A DNA stretch of 64,000 nt from Pseudomonas sp. Seg1 (GCF_018326005.1 NZ_AP021903.1:5073001-5137000), one strand, 5' to 3'. Positions 1-11,355 are shown, counted from the stretch's first letter. The notes: generated by a model from the sequence alone, not told the origin. Numbers and translations are program-made.

Positions 1-144
1 ACGCTTGAGCAGCGCGGCCATCTGCAATTGCAGACGCTCGACCACGCGCTGCTGCGCCACCAGCACGTCGTTCAACGCCTGAATGGTGTCGTCCTGAAAC
101 GCCAGACGGCTTTCCAGTTCGGTAACACGTTGTTCCAGGCTCAT
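1..144 (-). CDS. slyX: SlyX family protein (C-terminus cut by window edge)
   Basis: The reverse strand from the ATG at 144 reads [20 protein letters not shown] and continues as a heptad-rich helix ([21 protein letters not shown]) to the window edge. This is the start of SlyX, a small coiled-coil protein of about 70 residues whose function is not settled. About 48 codons are visible. It follows the HIT gene by 3 bp on the same strand, so the two are probably co-transcribed. The identification rests on the N-terminal motif and the coiled-coil pattern; the missing C-terminus normally carries a short proline-rich tail. Confidence 0.85.
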   Translation of the reverse strand, partial: MSLEQRVTELESRLAFQDDTIQALNDVLVAQQRVVERLQLQMAALLKR

Positions 145-147
145 GAT

Positions 148-573
148 TCAGCCCTCCACAAAGGTGAAATCTTCGGTCAGCACCACACGCAACCGCGCGC
201 GGATGGCCGCCACCTGCTCGCTGCTATAAGGCTTTGCCGGATGCCTGCCCCAGACCGGGGCCGGCCATGCAGCGTCGTCACGTTTACGAACGATCACATG
301 CATGTGCATCTGGCTGACCACGTTACCCAGAGTCGCGACGTTCATTTTGTCGGCATCGAACAAGTCCTTGAGCAACTCGGCCAGTGCTGTGGTTTCCAGC
401 CATAGCTGTTGCTGATCAGCGACATCCAACTGAAACAACTCGCTGATATCGTCGCGACGAGGCACCAGGATGAACCATGGGTAGTTGGCGTCGTTGGACA
501 GCAGCAGGCGGCAGAGCGGGAAGTCGCCGATTGCCAGCGTGTCCTGTTGAAGTCGTGAATCTAAAGCAAACAC
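148..573 (-). CDS. HIT family protein (histidine-triad nucleotide hydrolase)
   Basis: A 141-residue HIT-superfamily protein. The signature reads QMHMHVIVRKRDD, a histidine triad of HxHxH form followed by a non-His residue, as in the short bacterial HIT branch; family members cleave nucleotide phosphoramidates or dinucleotides. I chose the GTG at 573 (VFALDSRLQQDT). It has a GGGAG Shine-Dalgarno 8 bp upstream, and the protein then has the family length. Extending to 717 only adds 48 unconserved residues. slyX starts 3 bp downstream. The substrate cannot be told from sequence. Confidence 0.85.
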   Translation of the reverse strand: MFALDSRLQQDTLAIGDFPLCRLLLSNDANYPWFILVPRRDDISELFQLDVADQQQLWLETTALAELLKDLFDADKMNVATLGNVVSQMHMHVIVRKRDDAAWPAPVWGRHPAKPYSSEQVAAIRARLRVVLTEDFTFVEG

Positions 574-1460
574 TGCGCGCACTCCCGGCTGATCTACATA
601 ATTGAGCTTAGCGGCCCCGCCCAAGTGCGGCGCGCCAAGCGACAGACCGGCAGCATACCTGCGAAAGCGCTCGCCTTCACGACGGCAGTGCCGATTGAGC
701 GCCCCGAGATGTGACATTTATCGAAACCCTGCACCAGTACAGAACCCGAAACGGAAGCATCACGCTGAAATGGTTGAAAAAACCTGAGGCGAGCACAAAG
801 CACCCATAGCCTGAACTGTATGAATACGGTACAGCGGGTAAATTTTTTTGCACCAAAACCGCACAGTGCGTCTACGCTCAGTGCGTCGGGCATCCGCCGA
901 ATACTCACTTGTGGGGTGAACCGGTAACGTTTTTGGTTGTCGCGCGCTTGAAGCTGTGCGGCAACAACATAGAAACAATGGCGTCAAGCCCTGATAGAAA
1001 GGGGCTTGGCGCCCCGTATTCATGAGGCTTTTACAGGTAAAGACAAGCGTTCTAAAAAATAACCGCACCGATATTGCGGTTTGTGCACGCTTGTTGCATT
1101 CGTACTCATATGGACTATAAGCGCACCACGGGAAGTGGGAGCCTTAAGCCCGAAGAAAATAGTGGCAGGGTTGCCCGATGGAGATTCAAGTGTTTTGCCA
1201 GGGACTCTTTTTTAGCGATGCAAAAGGCTAGAAAAACAGCGAAAAAGTTGTCGGTCCGATTGCATCGGTACTGTGAATTTGCGACATCTACACAGCCAAT
1301 TGCGACAGCGTCGTAAAGAAGGTGCAAGGTTAGATTCGCAAGTATCGCCAACAATGTCGGCGTGATATAAGTTTGCGCCGACACAAAAAGAAAGAGCCGC
1401 CCAGATAATAAAACAGGTGGGACGGCAGTACTCTTCTAAAAACCAAAGGAGCAAATCACG
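574..1460. other. Long intergenic region between divergent HIT and porin genes
   Basis: This 887-nt stretch must hold the promoters of the leftward HIT-slyX unit and the rightward porin. Small open frames on both strands show no recognisable motif, no convincing ribosome site and no Pseudomonas-like codon pattern, so I call no gene. A short inverted repeat (AACCGCA near 1061, TGCGGTT near 1075) lies within it. A small RNA is possible but unsupported. Confidence 0.5.
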
Positions 1461-2759
1461 ATGCGCGTGATGAAGTGGAGCATGATCGCCCTGGCTGTCG
1501 CAGCAGGCACCTCGCAGTTCGCAGTAGCGTCCTCTCAAGATGACGCGAAGGGTTTCCTGGAAGATCAGAGCCTGAATCTGAAAACCCGTCTGGAATACAT
1601 GAACCGTGACTTCCGTAATGGCGCCGGCAACATTGCCAAAGACGGTGGCGGTTTCAAAAGCGGTTATCGTCAGGACACTGGTGTCAGCCAACTGCTGACC
1701 TACGAGTCGGGCTTCACTCAAGGCACTATCGGTTTTGGTCTTGACGCGATGGCCATGGGCACCGTCAAGCTGGATGGTGGCGAAGGTCGTTCCGGTAACG
1801 GTCTGTTTGCCCGTAATGGCGACAACGAGCCAGAAAACGCTCAAGGCAAAACTGGCGCAGCCGTCAAGTTCCGCCTCTCCGACACCACTCTGAAGTACGG
1901 TCGTCAATTCGTTGCCAGCCCTGTATTCGCTACCGATGACAGCCGTCTGCTGCCAGAAGTCGCTGAAGGCACCTTGCTCACCAGCAAAGAGATCAAGGGT
2001 CTGGAACTGACCGCAGGTCGTTTCACTGCGCTGAGCTCGCAAACCGGCATGGGCAAGGACAGCATCAACGGCAAGTCCACCCCGGGCCTGACCAGCGCCA
2101 ACATCGCTGGCGCCACCTACCAGTTCACCGATAACTTCGTTGCCGGTGTTGCTGCGTCGGACGTTGATGACTACTTCAAGAAGCAATACATCAACGCCAA
2201 CTACACCTTCCCGATCAATGACGAGCAGTCGCTGAACATCGACTTCAACGGCTACCGCACCAAGGATCAGGGCCAGGCGCTGTACGGCGAACTGGACAAC
2301 AAACTGTGGAGCCTTGCAGCGGCGTACAGCATCGGTGCACACAAATTCACCATCGCTCACCAGCGTTCCACCGGTGACACCAACTACCTGTACGGCGTGG
2401 ACGGTAACAGCACGATCTTCGTAGCCAACTCCATCCAGATCTCCGACTTCATCGGTCGCGACGAGCGCTCCTGGCAGGCTCGCTACGACCTGAACATGAA
2501 GACCTACGGCGTTCCTGGCCTGAGCTTCATGGCGCGTTACGTCAAAGGCGACAACATCAAGACCTCGTCCGACACCGAAGGTAAGGAAAACGAGTTCAAC
2601 TTCGAAACCAAATACGTACTGCAGGAAGGTCCAGCCAAGGATCTGTCGTTCCGCCTGCGTAGCGCGATCTATCGTGCAAACGGTGCGTACAACGCCGACT
2701 ACACCGCAGACAACAACGACGTGCGTGTAATCGTTGAGTACCCGCTGCACATCCTGTAA
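1461..2759 (+). CDS. OprD-family outer-membrane porin (OprQ/OprE-like)
   Basis: A 432-residue porin, the usual OprD-family length. A signal peptide (residues 1 to about 23, MKWSMIALAVAAGTSQFAVA) is followed by the family opening, GFLEDQSLNLKTRLEYMNRDFRNG. Alternating amphipathic beta strands continue to an aromatic-rich C-terminus ending VRVIVEYPLHIL. OprD proteins form monomeric 18-stranded barrels that take up amino acids, peptides or small organic acids; the substrate here is unknown. An AAAGGAG ribosome site lies upstream of the ATG. The gene is monocistronic, with a strong intrinsic terminator at about 2804. OprQ-like is my best guess among subfamilies. Confidence 0.9.
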   Translation: MRVMKWSMIALAVAAGTSQFAVASSQDDAKGFLEDQSLNLKTRLEYMNRDFRNGAGNIAKDGGGFKSGYRQDTGVSQLLTYESGFTQGTIGFGLDAMAMGTVKLDGGEGRSGNGLFARNGDNEPENAQGKTGAAVKFRLSDTTLKYGRQFVASPVFATDDSRLLPEVAEGTLLTSKEIKGLELTAGRFTALSSQTGMGKDSINGKSTPGLTSANIAGATYQFTDNFVAGVAASDVDDYFKKQYINANYTFPINDEQSLNIDFNGYRTKDQGQALYGELDNKLWSLAAAYSIGAHKFTIAHQRSTGDTNYLYGVDGNSTIFVANSIQISDFIGRDERSWQARYDLNMKTYGVPGLSFMARYVKGDNIKTSSDTEGKENEFNFETKYVLQEGPAKDLSFRLRSAIYRANGAYNADYTADNNDVRVIVEYPLHIL

Positions 2760-2803
2760 TCAGGATGTAAATCGGCGTTACTTCAGAGCATTGCTCTAAA
2801 AAG

Positions 2804-2837
2804 AACCGTCCACCTGTTTCAGGTGGGCGGTTTTTTT
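2804..2837 (+). terminator. Rho-independent terminator of the porin gene
   Basis: A GC-rich stem AACCGTCCACCT / AGGTGGGCGGTT with loop GTTTC (one G-T pair) is followed by seven T residues. It lies 45 bp after the porin stop codon. Confidence 0.9.
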
Positions 2838-2916
2838 ATGGCTCTGGCAACTCACCTTTATACAATAACGTTTAGCCAGCTATCTATTAGCCAGCAAACT
2901 TTTACCTGGCCCATAA

Positions 2917-2950
2917 AAAAACCCAAGAGTGCGAACAACTCTTGGGCTTT
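2917..2950 (-). terminator. Bidirectional terminator between porin and mscS
   Basis: The stem CCCAAGAGT / ACTCTTGGG at 2922-2946 has an A-run on its left, which is a T-tail for the minus strand, and a short T-run on its right. It lies 46 bp past the mscS stop and probably ends that transcript; it may also back up the porin terminator. Confidence 0.85.
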
Positions 2951-2992
2951 TCATTAATTAACTGACCGCTGGGCCAGCTCTCAACGTTGTTT

Positions 2993-3832
2993 CTATACCG
3001 CAGTTTCCTGAACTACCCGAATCACCCGTTGCGGAAACGGGATATCAATGCCGGCAGTCTTTAAACGATCGCGGGACTGTTCGTTAAACATGAACATCAC
3101 ATCCCAATAGTCTGCGGTTTTCACCCACACACGCAGGGAAACCGTGATCGAACTGTCGCCCAAAGTCGAAATGACGGCCTGTGGCGCAGGATCCTGCAAC
3201 ACGCGCTCATCCTTGGCCAAATCCAGTAACACTTGACGGGCCTTTTGCAGATCAGCTTCGTAATCCACACCCACATCGAACACAACCTTGCGAGTCGGCT
3301 GACGGTTGGTGTTGGTGATGATGCCGTTGGACAGGTTGCCGTTTGGCACGATGATGGTCTTGTTGTCGCCGGTACGCAGCACCGTGTGGAAAATCTGAAT
3401 GCTGTCGACGGTACCCGACACACCTTGCGCTTCGATCCAGTCGCCGATACGGAACGGACGGAACAACAGAATCAGCACACCGCCGGCGAAGTTTGCCAGG
3501 CTGCCCTGCAAGGCCAGACCGATGGCCAGACCGGCAGCACCGATCGCGGCAACGAACGAAGTGGTTTCCACGCCGATCATCGAGGCGACGCTGACGATCA
3601 GCAACACCTTGAGAATGATGTTGGCCAGGCTGCTGATGAAACCTTGCAACGCCAGATCAGCGTTACGCAGAGCCAGCAGACCGCCCAGTTTTTGCGTGAC
3701 CTTGTTGATCAGCCACCAGCCTATGGCCAGGGTGATTACCGCCAGCAGCACGCGGCTGCCGTATTCCATGATCATCGGGATCCACGCCTGGGATGCCTTG
3801 ACCAGGTTGTCTACCTCAGCATTCAAATCCAT
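2993..3832 (-). CDS. mscS: Small-conductance mechanosensitive channel MscS
   Basis: A 279-residue MscS of near-canonical length. Three N-terminal membrane segments lie at roughly residues 22-42, 60-82 and 84-110. The pore-lining third helix is Gly/Ala-rich (AAIGAAGLAIGLALQGSLANFAGG), and the conserved stretch RPFRIGDWIE opens the beta domain. The soluble cytoplasmic vestibule follows (NGNLSNGIITNTNRQPTRK, then PFPQRVIRVV at the end). It releases solutes under hypo-osmotic shock. It is monocistronic with its own terminator. Confidence 0.95.
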   Translation of the reverse strand: MDLNAEVDNLVKASQAWIPMIMEYGSRVLLAVITLAIGWWLINKVTQKLGGLLALRNADLALQGFISSLANIILKVLLIVSVASMIGVETTSFVAAIGAAGLAIGLALQGSLANFAGGVLILLFRPFRIGDWIEAQGVSGTVDSIQIFHTVLRTGDNKTIIVPNGNLSNGIITNTNRQPTRKVVFDVGVDYEADLQKARQVLLDLAKDERVLQDPAPQAVISTLGDSSITVSLRVWVKTADYWDVMFMFNEQSRDRLKTAGIDIPFPQRVIRVVQETAV

Positions 3833-3904
3833 GTTTTAACTCCTGATTTCCGGCCATTCGGCACGCGAGGGATGAACGGCAGAAAACCGCCGGGGTGTAC
3901 ATAA

Positions 3905-5497
<1,593 letters not shown>

Positions 5498-5542
5498 GCA
5501 GCGGCTACGCTGGCCACTTGTTCCTTTGCTGCGATAACCCTG

Positions 5543-7579
5543 ATGCCATTGCGCCAGCGCCTCGAAAACCTGCCGGTCGGCCAGAAACTGCTGGCTGCCC
5601 TGCTGGTGCTGTTGACCACTGTATTGCTGGTCGCCAACCTGACTTTTATCAGCGCCGCCTATTACATCTCCCAGGAAAGCATGGCCCCGCAGGCCTTGCA
5701 GACCATCGGCCGGTTGATTTCCAACCCGAGTCTGGTCAGTGAAGCCCTGCAATCGCCACAAAGTGCCGAACGCCTGCTCAAGGAACTCGACAGCTATTCG
5801 CCGCTGCGCGCCGCCGCACTGTATGACGGCAAAGGCGAACGGCTCGCGCAAGTGCAACACGGTGACAAACTCGCTCTGCCGGAACGCTACCGGCACATCG
5901 AAGCCTGGCAACTCACCGAGTTTCGCAGCAACCAACTGATCACCCTGCCCCGTCCCGGGACCGCGCCGGGCCATCTGCTGCTGGTGGCCAGCAGTGAGCT
6001 GCCGATGGCGTTCTACACTGGCACGCTGACGGCGAGCCTGGGCATCCTGATTTTCAGCGTGCTGTTGTGGCTGGTGATTGCCCGGCAGATCAAACGCCTG
6101 ATCACCCGGCCGATCCATCAGCTTGAAGAGTTGTCCCGGCAGGTCACGCGCGAAGAGAACTACGCCCTGCGCGCCTCACGCGGCAATCATGACGAAATCG
6201 GCAGCCTCGCCGAGGCGTTCAACACCATGCTCTCGCGCATCGAAGCCCGCGAGCAGCAACTCAAACGCGCCCGCGATGACTCACAAGCGGCTTACGATCA
6301 GGCCCAAGGGCTGGCCGAAGAAACCCGTCACACCAATCGCAAGCTGGAACTGGAAGTGCAGGTGCGCAGCAAGATCGAGAAGAAACTCACCGGCTTCCAG
6401 AACTACCTCAACAGCATCATCGACTCCATGCCGTCCGCGCTGATCGCCCTCGATGAGCAGCTCTACGTCACGCAATGGAACCAGGAAGCCAGCGCGCTCT
6501 CCGGCACGCGGCTGGACGAAGCGCTGAACCAGCCGATCTTCCTCGCCTTCGAACCGCTCAAGCCGTTTCTGCCGCAACTCAAGCAAACCGTCGAGCAACA
6601 CACCGTGGCGAAAGTCGAGCGCGTTACCTGGTTCAAGGATGATGAGCCCAAGCATTACGCCCTGACCTTCTACCCGCTGATGGGTGGTGCCGGCCGTGGC
6701 GTGGTGATCCGTATCGACGACATCACCCAGCGCCTGTCGCTGGAAGAAATGATGGTGCAGTCGGAAAAAATGCTTTCGGTCGGCGGCCTCGCCGCCGGCA
6801 TGGCCCACGAAATCAACAACCCGTTGGGCGCGATACTGCACAACGTGCAAAACATCCGCCGGCGCTTGTCGACGGAGCTGCCGAAGAACCTCGAAACCGC
6901 CGAGCAACTGGGCATTGAACTGGACACGGTCAATCGTTACCTGCAAGGGCGTGAAGTCCCGCAACTGCTCGACGGTATTCAACAGGCTGGGGCACGGGCG
7001 GCGAAAATCGTCACGCACATGCTCAGTTTCAGCCGCCGCAGCACTCGGCAAATGGCGCCGTGCGATCTGCCGGCACTGATCGATCAAGCGGTGGAAATCG
7101 CCGGCAATGATTTCGATCTGGCCATCGGTTTCGACTTCAAGGGTCAGGCGATCATCCGCCAGTTCGACCCGGCGCTCGGGCCAGTGCCAGGCACGGCCAA
7201 CGAGCTGGAACAAGTGCTGCTCAATCTGCTGAAAAACGCCGCGCAAGCGATTCACCAGCGCGAAGACGACAGCGAGCCAGGACGGATTATTCTGCGCACC
7301 AAGCTTAATCCGCCGTGGGCGGAGATTCAGGTCGAGGACAACGGCATCGGCATGAGCGAGAACGTGCGCAAACGCACGTTCGAGCCGTTCTTCACCACCA
7401 AGGAAATCGGCCAGGGCACGGGCCTTGGTTTATCCGTGTCGTATTTCATCATCACCAACAATCACAAAGGGCAGATGGAAGTGCAGTCGGCGCCCGGGCA
7501 AGGCACCTGTTTCACCTTGCGCCTGCCGCTGACCCAGCCACTGCCCATCGCTGCCGAAACCAATCAACTGACGAGGTAA
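5543..7579 (+). CDS. Membrane PAS-domain sensor histidine kinase
   Basis: A 678-residue kinase. It has TM1 at about 16-43, a periplasmic sensor of about 110 residues, TM2 at about 158-180, HAMP at about 178-235, a coiled coil, and PAS at about 285-400. The HisKA H-box GMAHEINNPLG has the phospho-accepting His at 422. The ATPase carries an N-box (NELEQVLLNLLKNAAQ, about 553), G1 VEDNGIGM (about 597), F-box FEPFFTTK and G2 GQGTGLGLS (about 624). HEINNP-type kinases often pair with NtrC-like or other regulators, but no response regulator is adjacent. The signal is unknown. The adenosyltransferase gene follows after 3 bp, so they are probably co-transcribed. Confidence 0.92.
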   Translation: MPLRQRLENLPVGQKLLAALLVLLTTVLLVANLTFISAAYYISQESMAPQALQTIGRLISNPSLVSEALQSPQSAERLLKELDSYSPLRAAALYDGKGERLAQVQHGDKLALPERYRHIEAWQLTEFRSNQLITLPRPGTAPGHLLLVASSELPMAFYTGTLTASLGILIFSVLLWLVIARQIKRLITRPIHQLEELSRQVTREENYALRASRGNHDEIGSLAEAFNTMLSRIEAREQQLKRARDDSQAAYDQAQGLAEETRHTNRKLELEVQVRSKIEKKLTGFQNYLNSIIDSMPSALIALDEQLYVTQWNQEASALSGTRLDEALNQPIFLAFEPLKPFLPQLKQTVEQHTVAKVERVTWFKDDEPKHYALTFYPLMGGAGRGVVIRIDDITQRLSLEEMMVQSEKMLSVGGLAAGMAHEINNPLGAILHNVQNIRRRLSTELPKNLETAEQLGIELDTVNRYLQGREVPQLLDGIQQAGARAAKIVTHMLSFSRRSTRQMAPCDLPALIDQAVEIAGNDFDLAIGFDFKGQAIIRQFDPALGPVPGTANELEQVLLNLLKNAAQAIHQREDDSEPGRIILRTKLNPPWAEIQVEDNGIGMSENVRKRTFEPFFTTKEIGQGTGLGLSVSYFIITNNHKGQMEVQSAPGQGTCFTLRLPLTQPLPIAAETNQLTR

Positions 7580-7582
7580 CCC

Positions 7583-8167
7583 ATGGGCTTTCGCCTGTCG
7601 AAGATCTACACCCGCACTGGCGACAAAGGCGAAACCGGCCTGGGCGATGGTCGCCGCGTGCCTAAGGATCACCCGCGCATCGAGGCGATTGGCGAAGTCG
7701 ATACGCTGAACAGTCAGGTCGGCGTACTGCTTGCCGGATTGATTGCCGAGCGTGAAGCGACGCCCGGGTTGAATGAATTGATCGAGGTGCTGGCGCCTTG
7801 TCAGCATCGACTGTTCGACCTCGGTGGCGAGTTGGCCATGCCGGAATATCAGGCGCTGAACGCGGCGGAAATCGAGCGTCTGGAAGCGGCGATTGATGTC
7901 TGGAATGAAGAGTTGGGGCCGCTGGAGAATTTCATTCTGCCGGGCGGCTCGATGCTGATTGCGCAGGCCCATGTGTGCCGGAGCCTGGCGAGGAGTGCCG
8001 AGCGACGCTGTCAGCATTTGAATGCGATTGAGCCGTTGGCCGGGGTTGGCCTGGCGTATATCAATCGGTTGTCGGATTTGTTATTTGTGGCCGCAAGGCT
8101 GATTGCACGGCGGCAGGGGGTGGCGGAGATTCTCTGGCAGCCGGCGGCGAAACCCGCAGAGAGGTAG
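7583..8167 (+). CDS. ATP:cob(I)alamin adenosyltransferase, PduO type
   Basis: A 194-residue protein opening KIYTRTGDKGETGLGDGRRVPKDHPRIEAIGEVDTLN, the ATP-binding signature of PduO-type adenosyltransferases. The second signature, FILPGGSMLIAQAHVCRSLARSAERR, follows at residues 111-136. It forms the Co-C bond of adenosylcobalamin from cob(I)alamin and ATP. Length and motifs are complete. It starts 3 bp after the kinase stop and is followed by a REPIN. Confidence 0.93.
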   Translation: MGFRLSKIYTRTGDKGETGLGDGRRVPKDHPRIEAIGEVDTLNSQVGVLLAGLIAEREATPGLNELIEVLAPCQHRLFDLGGELAMPEYQALNAAEIERLEAAIDVWNEELGPLENFILPGGSMLIAQAHVCRSLARSAERRCQHLNAIEPLAGVGLAYINRLSDLLFVAARLIARRQGVAEILWQPAAKPAER

Positions 8168-8180
8168 CGTCTGAACGGAC

Positions 8181-8279
8181 GCCATCGCTGGCAAGCCAGC
8201 TCCCACAGGGCTTTGTGTCGTTCACAAATGTTGTGTAAACCCAAAAACCTGTGGGAGCTGGCTTGCCGGCGATGAGGCC
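8181..8279. repeat. REPIN (paired REP palindromes)
   Basis: Two inverted REP arms (GCTGGCAAGCCAGCTCCCACAG at about 8187 and its near reverse complement at about 8249) flank a spacer of about 38 bp. The same class recurs at 9921-10019 and 49512-49714. Such elements are mobilised in trans by RAYT transposases, none of which is in this window. Here it separates convergent genes. Confidence 0.9.
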
Positions 8280-8287
8280 AGCCGCCT

Positions 8288-9235
8288 TTACAAAGAATCA
8301 GGCCAGAATGCGCGAATCCCCGCCACACCCTGGGCCCCGCAGTTCCAGGCTTTTTCGCGCTCAGTCGGGCCTACTCCGCCCAACAAGAAAACCGGTTTAC
8401 TGAACCCCTCGATCAACGTCGAAGCCTGCTCCCAACCCAGCGGCTGCGCATCCGGGTGAGTCAGCGTCGGCTGCACCGGCGACAGGGTCACGAAATCCAC
8501 ACCCATCTGCTCGGCCAGCGCCAGTTCTTCGGCATTGTGGCAAGACGCCGCCAACCAGCGCTCCGCCGGCAATGGACGCCCCGCTGCCGCATATTTACGC
8601 AACTGCGCGGCGGTGATGTGCCAACCGGCGGACGGGAAATCTCCCAACCATTCGAATGGCCCCTTGATCATCAACTGCGCCTTGCCCGCGCACAGACCCG
8701 CCGCGTCCACTGCCAGATCGCGATACCTGGGGTCGTAACCGTTCGGCGCGCGCAGCTGGATCAATTTGATCCCGCCCGCGATTGCCTTCTGGATGCCACG
8801 CAGCAAGGCTGGCGTTTCGAGGTCTTCCGGAGTGATCAGGTATTCAGCGGGCAAACGCGCCGCCGCCACAATCGGCTGATTGGCAGCCGGGAACTCGTAG
8901 TTCGCCAGCTCCTTCGCGGTGACCCAGGCCAACGGTTGACCTTCTGCGCCGTGGGGTTCGCCGCTGAAGCTCGACACTTCCCAGACATCCAGCAATACCT
9001 GTTTGTCGGGGTAGTCGTGGCGCACCTTGATCAAGGGTCGGGCAGCACCCACGACAATGCCCAACTCTTCGTGCAGCTCGCGGGCCAGTGCTGTTTCGAC
9101 CGACTCTTCAGGCTCGACCTTGCCACCGGGAAACTCCCACAGACCACCCTGATGCTGGGTGTCGGCACGACGAGCGATGAGAATTTTGCCAGCCTCGTCA
9201 CGAATGACAGCGGCGGCGACGTGTACACGTTTCAC
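8288..9235 (-). CDS. Nudix hydrolase / thiamine-phosphate-synthase-like fusion protein
   Basis: A 315-residue two-domain protein. The N-terminus (about 1-130) is a MutT-type Nudix domain with a complete Nudix box, GGKVEPEESVETALARELHEELGI. The C-terminus (about 135-315) is a ThiE-like TIM-barrel (GIKLIQLRAPN, WHITAAQL, VDFVTLSPVQPTLTHP, VFLLGGV). This fusion is typical of gammaproteobacteria and is usually annotated as 8-oxo-dGTP diphosphatase; the job of the ThiE-like part is uncertain. I chose the GTG at 9235 because it overlaps the GST stop by 4 bp (GTGA), a translational-coupling junction, and gives the family N-terminus (KRVHVAAAVI). Confidence 0.9.
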   Translation of the reverse strand: MKRVHVAAAVIRDEAGKILIARRADTQHQGGLWEFPGGKVEPEESVETALARELHEELGIVVGAARPLIKVRHDYPDKQVLLDVWEVSSFSGEPHGAEGQPLAWVTAKELANYEFPAANQPIVAAARLPAEYLITPEDLETPALLRGIQKAIAGGIKLIQLRAPNGYDPRYRDLAVDAAGLCAGKAQLMIKGPFEWLGDFPSAGWHITAAQLRKYAAAGRPLPAERWLAASCHNAEELALAEQMGVDFVTLSPVQPTLTHPDAQPLGWEQASTLIEGFSKPVFLLGGVGPTEREKAWNCGAQGVAGIRAFWPDSL

Positions 9236-9864
9236 GGATTCAACTCCTCCAGTCCAGCCTTTTGCCAGGCCTTGAAGGCCGGCCATTGGTAGACGGTTTC
9301 AACATAGGCTGCGTCGGCGGCCGGCAACTTAACCTGATAGGTGCGCAGACGCACTGCAATCGGGGCGAAGAAGGCATCGGCCAGGCTCACACGGCCAAAC
9401 AGGTACGGCCCTTCTTCAGTGGCGACGGCACGGCATTCGGCCCACAGCGCGAGCATGCGTTCGATATCGACCTTCACCTCCGGCGGCACCGGGTTCAGCG
9501 GTGCGTCGTGGCTGAGGTTGAACGGCATGTGGTTGCGCATGGCGAAGAAACCGCTGTGCATTTGTGCGCAGGCAGATCGGGCCTGAGCACGGGCGAAGAG
9601 ATCGGTTGGCCAGAGCTGCTCGGACGGGAACTGCTCGGCGAGGTATTCGGCAATCGCCAGAGAGTCGGCAATGGTGCCGCGGGCGGTTTTCAGCAGTGGC
9701 ACCTTCGCGGTCGGCGAAAGCTTGAGCAGTTGCTCGCGAGTGTCGGGCTTGCCGAGTTTGATCAGCTCTTCGGTGTAGGGCGCACCGGTCAGTTCAACGG
9801 CCAGGGCGGCGCGCAGGGACCAGGAGGAAAGCAGTTTGTCGCCGATGATCAGGTGCAGGGACAT
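9232..9864 (-). CDS. Glutathione S-transferase family protein
   Basis: A 210-residue protein with an N-terminal thioredoxin-like domain (LHLIIGDKLLSSWSLRAALAVEL, with SSWS at the glutathione-activating position) and the cis-proline region SPTAKVPLLKT. ADSLAIAEYLAEQF contacts the gamma-glutamyl group. The C-terminus is all-helical with FGRVSLADAFFAPI. It is zeta/YfcF-like in appearance; the substrate is unknown. It sits upstream of, and overlaps, the Nudix-ThiE gene. Confidence 0.9.
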   Translation of the reverse strand: MSLHLIIGDKLLSSWSLRAALAVELTGAPYTEELIKLGKPDTREQLLKLSPTAKVPLLKTARGTIADSLAIAEYLAEQFPSEQLWPTDLFARAQARSACAQMHSGFFAMRNHMPFNLSHDAPLNPVPPEVKVDIERMLALWAECRAVATEEGPYLFGRVSLADAFFAPIAVRLRTYQVKLPAADAAYVETVYQWPAFKAWQKAGLEELNP

Positions 9865-9920
9865 GGTTGGGTGCCTTCTCGTCAGGGAAACAATCCAGAA
9901 TGTCTGGCGTCTGGTCGTCC

Positions 9921-10019
9921 GTCATCGCTGGCAAGCCCGCTCCCACAGGTAGTTTGGTGTCCGCAATATTTGTGAACGACAAAAACCCCTGTGGGAGCTG
10001 GCTTGCCAGCGATGAGGCC
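9921..10019. repeat. REPIN (paired REP palindromes)
   Basis: The inverted arms GCTGGCAAGCCCGCTCCCACAG (about 9927) and CTGTGGGAGCTGGCTTGCCAGC (about 9989) belong to the same class as the element at 8181. It lies between the argJ stop and the GST start. Confidence 0.9.
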
Positions 10020-10042
10020 GGAAACCGCTCCCACCTTATGGA

Positions 10043-11260
10043 TCAGGTGCGGTATTCGGCGTTGATCTTCACGTATTCATGCGACAGGTCGGTGGTCCAG
10101 ATGGTTTCGCTGCAATCGCCACGACCCAATTCGATGCGGATGGTGATTTCTTCCTGCTGCATCACCGCCGAGCCCTGCGCTTCAGTGTAGGTCGCAGCGC
10201 GCGCGCCACGGCTGGCAATGCACACGTCGCCGAGGAACACGTCGATCTTGCTCACGTCCAGATCCGGCACGCCGGCACGGCCGACAGCGGCGAGGATACG
10301 GCCCCAGTTCGGGTCGGAGGCGAACAACGCGGTCTTGATCAGCGGCGAGTGCGCCACGGTGTAGCCGACGTCCAGACATTCCTGGTGATTGCCGCCGCCA
10401 TTGACTTCAACGGTGACGAACTTGGTTGCGCCTTCGCCGTCGCGAACGATGGCCTGGGCCACGTCCATGCACACTTCGAACACCGCTTGTTTCAGTTTGG
10501 CGAACAACTCGCCTTCGGCACGGGTGATTTCCGGCAGCGCAGCCTTGCCGGTGGCAATCAGCATGCAGCAGTCGTTGGTCGAGGTGTCGCCGTCAATGGT
10601 GATGCGGTTGAACGACTTGTTGGCGCCGTCGAGCATCAGGTTGTGCAGCACATCGCGGGAGACTTTGGCGTCGGTGGCGATGTAACCGAGCATGGTGGCC
10701 ATGTTCGGGCGGATCATGCCCGCACCTTTGCTGATGCCGGTGACAGTGATGGTCACGCCATCATGTTCGAACTGGCGGCTGGCACCCTTTGGCAGAGTGT
10801 CAGTGGTCATGATGCCGGTGGCGGCCGCTTCCCAGTTGTTTTCCGAGAGATCGTCCAGTGCGGCTTGCAGTGCGCCTTCAATCTTCTCGACCGGCAGTGG
10901 CTCGCCGATCACCCCGGTGGAGTACGGCAGAATCTGGCTGGCATCGACGCCCGTCAGCTCGGCCAGTTTCGCGGTGGTGCGCTCGGCAGCAGCCAAACCA
11001 GGCTCGCCGGTGCCGGCGTTGGCATTGCCAGTGTTGGTCAGCAAATAACGCACGGCGTTGTGTACGCGTTTTTTCGCCAGAATTACCGGCGCCGCACAAA
11101 AGGCGTTCAAGGTGAACACGCCCGCCACGGTGGAGCCTTCGGCGCAGCGCATCACCACGACATCCTTGCGCCCCGGGCGCTTGATGCCGGCCGAGGCGAT
11201 ACCGAGTTCAAAACCGGCAACCGGGTGCAACGTTGGCAAAGGACCAAGACCAACAGCCAT
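10043..11260 (-). CDS. argJ: Bifunctional ornithine acetyltransferase / N-acetylglutamate synthase ArgJ
   Basis: A 405-residue ArgJ of normal length. The autocleavage region is present: [22 protein letters not shown], where the precursor is cut before the Thr of PNMAT to expose the catalytic nucleophile. So are [35 protein letters not shown] and the C-terminal EYRT. It transfers acetyl from N-acetylornithine to glutamate in the cyclic arginine pathway. It lies downstream of secA on the same strand but behind the secA terminator. Confidence 0.96.
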   Translation of the reverse strand: MAVGLGPLPTLHPVAGFELGIASAGIKRPGRKDVVVMRCAEGSTVAGVFTLNAFCAAPVILAKKRVHNAVRYLLTNTGNANAGTGEPGLAAAERTTAKLAELTGVDASQILPYSTGVIGEPLPVEKIEGALQAALDDLSENNWEAAATGIMTTDTLPKGASRQFEHDGVTITVTGISKGAGMIRPNMATMLGYIATDAKVSRDVLHNLMLDGANKSFNRITIDGDTSTNDCCMLIATGKAALPEITRAEGELFAKLKQAVFEVCMDVAQAIVRDGEGATKFVTVEVNGGGNHQECLDVGYTVAHSPLIKTALFASDPNWGRILAAVGRAGVPDLDVSKIDVFLGDVCIASRGARAATYTEAQGSAVMQQEEITIRIELGRGDCSETIWTTDLSHEYVKINAEYRT

Positions 11261-11318
11261 GAATGCGCTCCTTACTCAATGATGTCAGCACCGCCACTCG
11301 CAGCGACGATGGTTTAAA

Positions 11319-11355
11319 TGGCAAAACGCCGCGACGGCAGAAGCCGGTCGCGGCG
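11319..11355 (-). terminator. Intrinsic terminator of secA
   Basis: A perfect 9-bp stem, CGCCGCGAC (11327) / GTCGCGGCG (11347), lies 28 bp past the secA stop. On the minus strand it is followed by TTTT and an AT-rich run. Confidence 0.85.

Noticed and set aside
1212..2750. A 512-codon minus-strand frame over the porin gene
   Set aside because: It mirrors the GC-rich porin codons and has no motif, ribosome site or Pseudomonas-like start.
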